NCBI GenBank assembly: GCA_949825045.1
Contig: OX463814.1
Span: 31,948,383-32,012,382 of the forward strand
Origin: Argyresthia goedartella
Lineage: Eukaryota > Arthropoda > Insecta > Lepidoptera > Argyresthiidae
Direction of reading: 5' to 3'
Length of the DNA stretch: 64,000 nt
Part shown: piece after piece, positions 46,770 through 56,518 of the stretch
Position numbering within the stretch: position 1 is the first letter of the stretch
Layout: each line of letters begins with the position of its first letter
The notes under the pieces: model-generated
What the model saw: the letters and a program-made list of their open reading frames with translations, nothing else
What the model was told of the DNA's origin: nothing
Databases searched by the model: none
Made by a program: the position numbers and the translations under genes

Positions 46770-47200
46770 GAAGAAATAGGGCTTGAACTTGAAGTCGTTT
46801 TTTATGTTTTTAACTAGGTGAATAACAGTAATAATTACCTATTAAAAATAAATATAAATATAAAATTCCCAATGTGTCTCATTTAGCATGAAATTGGCAA
46901 AATAATGAATTAGTTAATTAATTATAATATAATTATTACATCAGATAATTATAATTTAAATTGAAACCAAATAACAAATAAATTAGTTTTGCAACAAAAA
47001 CAGGACAGTTAATAATGTATGGAGCGATTTACTGAATTCGTATCGATTACTATTATAAATGTCGATCTCATCACTCGGTGCTTTGGTTAGATTATTTTAT
47101 TATACTTATGACACATTCTTCTTATGAGACATTATTCCTATTAACAGTTACTCGAAAAGTTGAAATGACGGGTTCTGTGAAGTAATTTAATGATAACAGG
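46770..47200. other. AT-rich spacer
   Basis: No motif or repeat recognised. Confidence 0.55.
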
Positions 47201-47204
47201 ACCT

Positions 47205-48235
47205 ACACGCTGGTAATGTGGATCTCAACGGTCTTAACCATTTCCTTTCTGCCCCGCCTATTGTGATGGATCCCACGGTTAAACAAGCCACTCTTCAGAG
47301 CCTGCGCTCTAAGCCCTTACCCCACACCACACCACTCAACTTGAGCAATGTTAGAATCTATGCGGTCAAGAAGGTGGTACTATATAGCAGTCAAATCGAA
47401 AGCTGGAAGTGACGATAAAATCTGCCTTGAAATGCTTTTCACAATTCTGGACGAACTACTGCCAGCCGTCACGTCATAAATTTCTCCATATCGAATGGAG
47501 TCTTTCCCACCATATGGAAAAAAGCATTAGTCATCCCTTTATCTAAAACTTCCACTCCCGCCTCTTTTAAAGAGTATCGTTTATTGCAATCCTACCCATT
47601 ATTTCTAAAGCTCTTGAATCATATCCATTGTCCATATCAATCTCTCTTATTACCTTCAATTAAACAATCTGCTGAACATGTACCAGTCAGGTTTCAGACC
47701 GGGGCATAACACTATCACGGCTCTGCTGAAAGTAACAGATGATGTCCAGCTAGCCAGGGAGCGCAATCAGCTTTCCGTGTTGGCTTTTCTTGACTTCAGA
47801 AGGGCCTTCAACTGAGTAGATTTCGACATTCTCGTTGAGCTTTTCCTGAACGACTTCCTCTTCTCTGTCAGCTAGTTCGACTCCTATTTGAGGGATCGGC
47901 AACAGCGTATCAAGTCGGAGGTGATATCCACTGAATAGTGTGACCTCTTAACAGGAGTCCCTCAAGGTGGTGTTCTTTCTCCTCTTTATTCTCGCTCAAC
48001 TCCATCTCAGACGTCCTGTCTTCCCTATTTCATCTTTACGCTGATGATCTCCAGATTTATTGCCACTTTTCTCCTAACGATGTAAACTTTGCTGTTGAGG
48101 CGCTCAACGCTGATCTTGAGGGTATAAGAAGTTGGGCTTCATCCTTTGGACTCCTGGCGAATCCTAGAAAGTCTCAGGCCATCAATATGTATAGGTATCC
48201 GACTTTCTCGTAGCATATTGCAGCAACAGCCCTTT
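47205..48235 (+). mobile_element. Decayed LINE, 5' and RT part (+ strand)
   Basis: Broken RT text across frames: VFPTIWKKALVIPLSKTSTP (near 47,510), FRPGHNTITALLKVTDDVQL-like text, LDFRRAFN (near 47,800), and HLYADDLQIYCHFSPNDVNF (near 48,045). Multiple stops. Its C-terminal part appears to continue at 49,296. Confidence 0.75.
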
Positions 48236-48244
48236 CCACTTGTC

Positions 48245-49250
48245 ACTTTTTATTGTACCACAATCGTAATACAAGATACAGATAAAGATGTTTATTTGCT
48301 AAGATAAGGGTAGGCGGTAGTATAATATTAAGGAACACCTTATCAGCTCTATTAATTTTAGCATGCAAATATTGAGTTTGGTCAAAAACAACAATGATAC
48401 AATAACATTATAATAATAACAACAATAATGCAAAAATACCACTACCACCCCTGCACCAAACTCAGTTCGGTACAAAAATAATAATGATATGTCTACATCA
48501 ACTATCAATTAATTACCTTCATTTATTATTAAGGAATTCATCTACTGAGAATATATAATTAGCCATTTAAACAGATCCGTCTTAAACCTATTTACTGGTA
48601 GATGTTGTATGTGCTCAGGTATCTTATTAAAAAATTCAATACACATTGCAGAACAATTTTTCAAATGTAGCGATGTTCATGGAATATGGTTATATATTAA
48701 TCTAGTCGAGTTTTTTTTTCGACTTTTCCTGAGACGTTATAAATAATTGTGGGTTAGTTTTTACAAACTTTCCCACTTCATAGATGTATTATCTTGGTAA
48801 GGGCAATATATTTAACTTTATGAACATAGGTTTACATGATTTAAATGGGGCCATGCCACAAATAGCACGTGCACATTTCTTTTGTGCAATAAAGACATAA
48901 TTTTTGTCCGTACCGATTCCCCGCATCACAAGACCATTTCTTAAAACAGACTCCACATAACCGTAATACACAATAATAAGGACAGAGTTTTTATTCGATG
49001 TTTTGCGAGCTCTGCTTAATACAAATACAAATCTATTATTTTTTTACATACTGTGTCAGTTTTATATAATACCTAAAAATGTCACATTATCAGCCTCCTT
49101 TAGAATTTGTCCATTATAATTTATATTTAAAGTCATGTCTCTATTAAATCTGTCAAAATTATTAAAAATAATAAACATTATCTTACTTAAAGCTCAAAAC
49201 TTACTACTTAAAGCTTACAGCGATAAAGCTAAAAACGTGGGTCTTAACTG
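48245..49250 (-). mobile_element. LINE 3' part on the minus strand
   Basis: Minus-strand text NRDMTLNINYNGQILKEADN and YYGYVESVLRNGLVMRGIGT (48,789-49,190) is the RT C-terminal region. It runs toward a 3' end near 48,270. It splits the + strand LINE between 48,235 and 49,296. Confidence 0.7.
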
Positions 49251-49257
49251 CGACAAC

Positions 49258-49295
49258 CGGCGACTGAATTAATATATCAATTAATTCAGTCGCCG
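49258..49295. repeat. Perfect 16 bp hairpin at LINE junction
   Basis: CGGCGACTGAATTAAT, 6 nt loop, ATTAATTCAGTCGCCG. It lies exactly between the minus-strand LINE and the resumed + strand LINE. Confidence 0.9.
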
Positions 49296-49520
49296 AGTAT
49301 TTACTCCTTTTCACTCTCTCAGGAGACTTCAGTACTTTCTGCCTCGACAGACCAAAATAACTCTCGCTCAGTCTCTCCTTCTACCCCTCATCGATTATGC
49401 TGATGTCGGCTGGGTCTGCGGGCTTCTTAGGTTATTTACTAAGTCTTGAAGAGCGACCAACTGGTTGCGATTTTTGAGGTAGCACTCCTACCATCTGTAC
49501 AATAAGCCATTTATTCCATA
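49296..49520 (+). mobile_element. Decayed LINE, C-terminal part (+ strand)
   Basis: HSLRRLQYFLPRQTKITLAQ and SLLLPLIDYADVGWVCG match the RT thumb/C-terminal region expected downstream of the fragment at 47,205-48,235. Confidence 0.65.
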
Positions 49521-49529
49521 TCAGGCGAT

Positions 49530-49730
49530 TTTACTACATAAAATTATATCTTTCACCTCATCAAATGCCTTGCTATAATCTGTATATATTCCATCAACCT
49601 GACCTCTTGTATCGAAGGACGAGTATAGGTATTTTTATATTCAAGAGGATTACTAGTAGTTGATCTATTCTTGACAAAGCCGTGTTGATTTTAGAGACAA
49701 TACCTTTTTACTATTTTTGAATCGCCAAAA
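49530..49730 (-). mobile_element. RT fragment (minus strand)
   Basis: NQHGFVKNRSTTSNPLEYKN and GIYTDYSKAFDEVKDII are RT fingers/palm motifs, upstream (in element sense) of those at 48,245-49,250. It may be the 5' part of the same element. Confidence 0.75.
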
Positions 49731-51321
49731 CCCTTTGATGTTATTATCTAGACTAGAGAGTCATCTACATTCGACACGTACAAATCTTTGATAGCAAGCA
49801 TTTGTAAGAGTTTTACACCTAGCTCATAATAAGGAAAAGATAGCTAAGATAACCCGACCAAATTAAGAAGTTTTTAATTAAAAGTTTTTTAATCCGGCTT
49901 ATTGCCCTGATAAAATACTGTATATTTATAAAAACTGTCAGGTGCGAGCTGAACTAGCATTTGACAGTACTATAATATATATAATTTTTATTACATGTTT
50001 CATAATATTAGCTATATAGAAATAGGTATTCTGTGACAATGAAAACTATAGCGGTTCAAAAGCTTTTGGAGACGGATTTAGTCAACTTCCAACCAAGATG
50101 CCAGATAATGACTTATCAGACATGCATGATACCCTGCATTAAAAATATTATTAATAAACCACGATATGTTAAAGACTAGCCGTTCTTCGATGTGTTAGAA
50201 ATTAAATTGCTGCTATAAAAAATATGCTGCTGGCATTTGGAGCCGGATTCGGCAAAGATACTACCGAGATGATATATAATCAAATATCAAACATGATGCT
50301 CTGTATCATTATGATTATTTAACAACCACGATATGTCAAAGAATAGCCGTTCTTCGATATGTCAGAAAAAATCTGTCGAATGGTATACACATTAGGCTGC
50401 TAACTTTTGGAGCCGAAATGTGCTAACTTACAACCGAGATGCCAGATAATGACAAATCAAACATAATGATCTGAATAATAAAACTCATTAATCCACCACG
50501 ATATGTCAAAGAATAGCTGTTATTGGATGTGCCAGAAATTAAAATCTTTCAACTGCTATAAAAAAATCTGGCTACTGGCATTTGGAGCCGGATTCGGCTA
50601 ATTTCCAACTGAGGTGCAAGATAATGACATATCAAACATAATATTTGTAAAATAAAAAATATAAATAAACCACGATGTATCGATGTATGTAGAATAGCCG
50701 TTCTTCGATGTGTCAGAATTAAAAATCTGTCAGGTGGTATGATTTCAGGCTTCTAGAATTTGGAGCCAAATTGTGCCAACTTACAACCGACATACCAGAT
50801 AATGACAAATCAAACATAATGTTCTGTGTCATATAACCATCGATATAAATACTAAGGATAGGCCTTCCCGTACTAAATTTCTTACCATTTTGAGTCTAAG
50901 AAAAATAGCGCCCCTGTCGGAATTCGTCGGAACCAAGACAGTACGAAAAATTGTAACGGCGTCACGGTCGGTCACGTTCCGATTTGTGGTGTTACACACA
51001 ATATTAGGAAAGTTGATCTACGGATAACTCTCAAATACCCGGTGACTTTTAATCGGTGATTAGGAGTAGAAATAAAATATATCTAGCTAAAATTTTACTT
51101 AAGGGGCGAGGTCACACAATCACACAATTAGCTCATGTTTAATTAATAAAAAGTTGAAACATAATTAAATAGGCATATTAATTTTTGTCTTTGCCGTTAA
51201 ATTATGAAAGAGGATGTAAGCTCACAGATACACATTAGTAGCGTGACTTGGAATTTACGATCTTGATTTTAATTTATAAGTAATAAACTACCTAATCATA
51301 GAAAAAGTTATGAATTAGTTA

Positions 51322-51338
51322 GGGGGGGGGGGGGGGGG
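51322..51338. repeat. Poly-G tract (17 G)
   Basis: Seventeen consecutive G residues, a potential G-quadruplex or assembly-error site. Confidence 0.8.
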
Positions 51339-51343
51339 CAACC

Positions 51344-51404
51344 AAATGACATTACGAATAGTAATCTAATGACATTACGAATAGTAATCTTGACATTACG
51401 AATA
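51344..51404. repeat. Minisatellite of about 23 bp
   Basis: Nearly three copies of AATGACATTACGAATAGTAA plus TCT. Confidence 0.85.
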
Positions 51405-52107
51405 GAAAAATAACCAAATCGGATCGTTTTTCAAATATAGGAAGCGGGCAGTTTCACTGTGCGTCGCGCGTCGCTACAAAGTTACGTCAGTCGAATGGTT
51501 GATTTTCGTTTGAGGATTTTTTCGAGAACAATATTTTATAGATAATCAATTTAAAGCCAATAGTAATTGAAAATATAATATTTACTTGTGATACGACACT
51601 CCCTGTTTTTGTGTTTTGCGATTTGGGTATGATTTACACCTTTTTACGTCACAGGTCACCATTTTTGTTTTTGCTGCCGATATGTCAATCGGCTGTCACC
51701 GTCCAAGCGCGACTGATTGCAAACAGTCCAATTTTCCCGATTTTATACTGTTTTTGTAGCGACACTTTCAAGCGCTCCGTGCCCTGTCCCTACTATTCAA
51801 GTCTGTGCATATAACTCATTAATTCACTACTATATGTCCAAAGATAGCTGTTCTGTGATGCGTCAGAAATAAAAATCTGTCAACTGCTATAAAAATTTCA
51901 GGTTACTGGCATTTGGAGCCAACTTGCCAGGAACATCCAACCAAGATGCCAGATAATTATATCAGATATTAAGCTTTGCGTCAAAAAATAAATTTAAAAA
52001 AACCTTTGAACTTAAACTTGAACTTGAACTAATCAACCACGATATGTCAAAGAATAGCCGTTCTTCGATGTGTCAGAAATTGAAATCTGTCAGGTGGTAT
52101 GATTTCA

Positions 52108-52149
52108 AGCTGCTAGCATTTGGAGCTTCCGCTCCAAATGCTAGCAGCT
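52108..52149. repeat. Perfect 19 bp hairpin in array
   Basis: AGCTGCTAGCATTTGGAGC, 4 nt loop, and its exact reverse complement. The arm is array monomer sequence. Confidence 0.95.
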
Positions 52150-52205
52150 GGCATCTCGGTTGTAAGTTGGCATAATTCTTTATGCCAACTTACAACCGAG
52201 ATGCC
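52150..52205. repeat. Perfect 25 bp hairpin in array
   Basis: Arms 52,150-52,174 and 52,181-52,205 are exact reverse complements (core GGCATCTCGGTTGTAAGTTG) around a 6 nt loop. It directly abuts the previous hairpin. Confidence 0.95.
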
Positions 52206-53036
52206 AGATAATGACATATCAAACATAGTGCTCTGTATAATAAAACTCATTAATCCACCACGATATGCCAAAGAATAGCCGTTCATTGATGTGTCAGAAA
52301 TTAATATCTTTCAACTGCTATAAAAAGATCTGGCTACTGGCCTTTGGAGCCGGATTTGGCCAACATCCAACTGAGGTGCAAGATAATGACATATCGAACA
52401 TAATGCTTTGTAAAAAAAATATAAATCAACCACGATGTGCCACAGAATAGCCGTTCTTCGATGTATCAGAATTCAAAATCTGTCAGGCGGTATGATTTCA
52501 GGCTTCTAGCATTTGCAGCCAAATTAGTAGTTCCTTGATGTGTCAGAAATTAAAATTGGTCGACTGCTAGAAAAATTCTGGCTACTGGCATTTTGAACCG
52601 GATTCGGCCATTTTCCAACCGAGGTGCCGGAAAATGATGATGCTTTGTGTTATAAAAGATATAATCAAACACAATTTGTCAAATAATAGCCGTTCTTCGT
52701 TGTATAAGAAATTAAAATCTGTCGACTGCTGTAAATTCAGGCTGCTGGCGTTCGGAGCTGGACTTGGCCAACTTTTAACTGAGATAACACATAATGACAT
52801 TTCAGACATAATGCTTTGTATCATGAAGAATATTAATCAAATACAATAGAATAGAATACAATACAAGAATAGCCGTTCTTCGATGTGTCAGAAATAAAAA
52901 TCTGTCAGGTAATGTGATTTTAGGCTACTAGCATTTGGAGCCGAAAGGTGCCAATTTTAAGGTGAGATGCCAGATAACAGCTCATAACATTAATTATGCA
53001 ATAAAAAAAATATAAAAAAAAAATAGTTAATTTTTC

Positions 53037-53080
53037 TCGGAACCTTCCAAGTGCTGGTTCAGCTCGCACTTGACGGTTTT
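53037..53080 (-). repeat. Dispersed repeat motif copy
   Basis: CGGAACCTTCCAAGTGCTGG ... AGCTCGCACTTGACGG, diverged relative of 11,603. Confidence 0.5.
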
Positions 53081-53084
53081 TATA

Positions 53085-53860
53085 AACATACAGTATGTTT
53101 CAAGGAATTATGCTGGATTAAAAAACCTTAAATTTAAAACTTCTCGATTTGGTCGGCTTAGGCTGCTGGATTTAGGTTCCGGTTTTTTTTTCGACATTTC
53201 CCAATCTAGATTTGACCTGTAGTGAGTGAGTTCACCTCGCAGATGTATTTTCAGACTAACTCTTTCAGCCTGTGTCCATAGTCAGCCATCCTGTTATTAT
53301 ATCTTTACATTATTGTAGATCAGTTTCGTCAATTTGAAGCTTTTAAGCCGGCTGTTCGATAACAGAACAAAGTAATTGGTGCGGCGGCTACTTTCTTTCA
53401 TACTCCTTGCACCTACGTACTACGCGAGTAGGTACCTGTTAAGTACCTTTAGTAGTTTAGTAGTTCATAGTTTGTTTGTAAGTAGTATTGAAACAAAATG
53501 CAGTCGATTATTTTTAAAATTATTTTACTTCTTTATGAACTTACATCAGTTCTTGTATTATTAACCTCCTATCTTCTTATTTATAACATAGGTAACCAGG
53601 GATTTTTGGGCTTACATAATCATCATTGGAAGGAATACAAAATAAAATGTTGCGTCATTTTGTAGAGAGAAAGTTACTGTATTTAACTTTATTTGCCCCG
53701 CTTATCGGAATTATTGACTACATTCACATCGCGTGTGTTGCACTGGCCGGCTTTACCAGCGCGGAAACCAAGATCCGTCTCAATTCAGTATTAATTAACT
53801 AAGTAAATAGTCCTTGCTATTTGGTTAATTTTGTATTAGATACTTGCATACTTGTAAGGC
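53085..53860. other. Intergenic, no supported feature
   Basis: AT-rich. No splice-bounded frame and no recognised repeat. Confidence 0.5.
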
Positions 53861-53864
53861 GGGG

Positions 53865-54045
53865 ATTTGGATGTTATGTAGCAGTATCTCGACCACGCTG
53901 GCTCAGTGCGGGTTGAGCGTGTCGGGCTAGTGGCCAAACCGACTGTCAGAAGATACCAAACTATATTAGTGCATCTGAGTCAGTTTTACGACTACTACCG
54001 CCAAGTTGCGATATAAGCCAGGACCTACGAGTTAACCTGTCCTCT
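53865..54045 (-). mobile_element. SINE body copy, minus strand
   Basis: The minus strand contains GTAGGTCCTGGCTTATATCG and CCCGCACTGAGCCAGCGTGG, matching the body of the SINE at 17,944-18,262. The tRNA head is not recognisable. Confidence 0.55.
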
Positions 54046-54584
54046 CCCTAAGCCGGTAACTACCGGCAGAAAATGGCGCCTCCCGTATTTGGCGTAAAGC
54101 TCTCAGAAAGTTCTCCTCTAATTTGACGTGCCCGGTAAATACCGATGGCGATTTTTTATCCTATATTTGACGACGCCGGAAATTACTGGCATGGTACCCG
54201 AAGACGTAAAAAAAGCTTTAAGACAAGGGTATACGTATTTTATTCGTTTGTGCCTGTTCTAATTCAAACATCATGAAATTAGCAACAGCTTGGTACCTAA
54301 CATTAACATACCAAACTTCACTCTTCTTATGTACGTGGAGTCCAAATCCCATTGCTTTGTGGTGGTGCGCGTGTGCCAGTTAATCGGTGATATGAGCCAA
54401 AAATCTTTAACTTATTGTATGGAAAGAGTCTATTCTATACTTACTATATGACTATTGACACATAATAAGTGTATATTATATGTCAATAGATATATTATTT
54501 ATGTACTTAGAATGTGAAATAATTACAAGAATGAATGTCACCTTATATATGTTATATCTATTCAAACATATTTAAAGATGATAC

Positions 54585-55440
54585 TGTCTCCGAGACCTAA
54601 TTCTCGTGATGGAATGAGGACTTGGAGACAGTACTGAAGCTCAAGAACCAGAAATAGTAAGGCAGTCGTGTTTGGACTCAATTTGTTAAAGACGGTGAGC
54701 AGGTTTCGCAAACTTGGTGTAATGAGCTGGTTATGGAATGAGGAGTCGGATGAGTACTGGAACTCAGTAACCAGGAATAGTAAGGCAGTCGTGTTTGGAC
54801 TCAATTTGTTAAGGATGATGAGATGGTTTCGCAAACTTGGTGTGATGAAATGGTGATGGAATGAAGACTTGTATGAGTACTGATACTCAGGATCCAGAAA
54901 TAGTTAGGCAGTCGTGTTTGTTTTTTAATTTAGGATGATGAGCTGGTTTCGCTCATGGCACCAATTTTGCAAAACCAGCTCATCATCCTTAACAAATATA
55001 GACCGAACACGAATGCCAGCCTATTCCTGATTCTTGAGTTTCAGTACTGTCTCCAAGTCCTCATACCATCATCAGTACTTGAAACTATGTTCGTGAAATC
55101 GTCCTTATCAATTTAGAATAGAATAGAATCCTTAACAATTTGAGTCCAAACACGACTGCCTTACTATTCATGGTTCCTGATTTCCAGTACTGTCGCCAAG
55201 TCCTCATTCCATCATCAGTTCATGACACCAAATTGGGGAAACCAGCTCATAATCCTCAAAAAAATGAGTCCAAAGACAACCGCCTTACATTTCGTGGTTA
55301 CTGAGTTCCAGTACTGTCGCCAAGTCCTCATTCCATCACCAGCTCAATCACACCAAGTTTGCAAACCAGCTTATCATTATTTACAATATTAGTTCAAACA
55401 CGACTGCTCTACGATTATTCTTCACTGAGTGTAGATTCTA
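54585..55440. repeat. Short satellite with orientation switch
   Basis: Three direct units of about 105-125 bp (starts about 54,610, 54,735 and 54,858) contain TAAGGCAGTCGTGTTTGGAC and GGTTTCGCAAACTTGGTGT. From about 54,960 to 55,440 about four units run in the opposite orientation (GTCCAAACACGACTGCCTTA). The switch point is flanked by AGCTGGTTTCGC and GCAAAACCAGCT. Confidence 0.92.
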
Positions 55441-55444
55441 GACT

Positions 55445-56500
55445 GAGGTACCAAGCTATTTTCGGACGAATTTAACCGAATAAGAAGTAGGAAAAGTTCT
55501 CAGATTGGCGTGTGACAAATCCCTTATCCATTATAAAACTATATGATTATATATACTATATTATACACAAAACCCGCGTAATTTTAAATTTTATAATACT
55601 TCATCAGCAAAAACTGTTTTAAGAACATAGTCAGAATAAGAAATCACTTTTTGTGTCTGCGCTGCGAGGCCAGGTCGCGCGTCCGCCCGAACTTAGGCCT
55701 CGAGTCGAAAAGTGACGTCATCATAAGCATCGATGCCATATGATAAATTTACAAAGTTTTTCGGAAATGGCCGATATGTTTTTGGTCATAACTTCAGTAA
55801 TAGAGAGAGACCATTAAAACGAAACAACCTGGTGTGATGCCCACACACCTGGCTTTAATACTAATAGCTTCTTTTTGCAAAATTCCGATACCTTAGCCTT
55901 ATTCATTGTTCAACTTAGACATTCGCAAACACTGAGATATGACGTTAAGAAGTAAAAGGTTACTAGGAATTTAACTTGGAAACCATCTGCAATTGTGCAG
56001 TGCAATAGAGTTAATTAATATTGCCATTAAAAAGATAAGAGAGGTTTTTGATAGTTGTGGTAAGTATATGACCTTTAATTTAAGTCGTTTGGTCAAGTAC
56101 TTACTAATATAAAAACCGCATTAAAAATCGATCCACCCGTTGGAGCGCTAGAGTGCCACGGACAGACACACACACACAGACAGAAGCTTCAAACTGAAAA
56201 CAACCCTCTTTTTCGTCGGGGGTTGACAGTTAAATTATCATTCATTTAAGATTCAAATATTCAATTCATTAAAAAAAAAACAAATAAGTAATTCAGTAAT
56301 TGTTACCGAAGGAATCTACTCGCACAAAATGTTCCGTGCATAGAATTTATTATCAGATGTTTTGACCTTCGCCTAAAGGATTTCATCAGACGCATCAGTC
56401 AGTGCTATGATCCTTCATGCACTAGCTAGTCGTATCTTGTGCCTATAAAAATACCCTAAAAACATTTAGACCTAAGGCTGATGAGGAGTCTAGTATAAAT
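55445..56500. other. Upstream of lipase gene
   Basis: Contains dispersed repeat E at 56,105. No gene seen. A putative TATA-like AGTATAAATACG at about 56,493 lies 26 bp before the lipase ATG, which is close, so the true start may need checking. Confidence 0.45.
56105..56225 (+). repeat. Dispersed repeat E, copy 2
   Basis: CCGCATTAAAAATCGATCCA ... GCGCTAGAGTGCCACGGACA ... TTTTTCGTCGGGGG, as at 39,170-39,390. Confidence 0.6.
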
Positions 56501-56518
56501 ACGTAGGTTTTAGCTATT

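Larger units (their letters stand above)
50846..51810. other. Insertion within the tandem array
   Basis: About 0.97 kb of unrelated sequence interrupts the array. It holds a poly-G tract, a 23 bp minisatellite and a more GC-rich end near 51,640-51,790. No coding motif or clear terminal repeats. Confidence 0.6.
50050..53030 (+). repeat. Satellite-like tandem array, about 170 bp monomer
   Basis: About a dozen diverged copies of a unit containing CCACGATATGTCAAAGAATA, GCCGTTCTTCGATGTGTCAG, GGCATTTGGAGCCGGATTCG and GATGCCAGATAATGACATAT. Unit starts (CCACG) fall at about 50,159, 50,326, 50,496, 50,670, 51,826, 52,037, 52,258 and 52,430, then truncated units near 52,525, 52,670 and 52,855. Normal spacing is 167-174 bp. 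A non-repeat block splits the array at 50,846-51,810. Confidence 0.9.

Noticed and set aside
50050..53030. CRISPR-like regular repeats
   Set aside because: Units are about 170 bp, diverged and contiguous without unique spacers, and the genome is that of an insect.
54562..54856. Repetitive 60-90 residue proteins on both strands
   Set aside because: They arise from the satellite repeats at 54,585-55,440.
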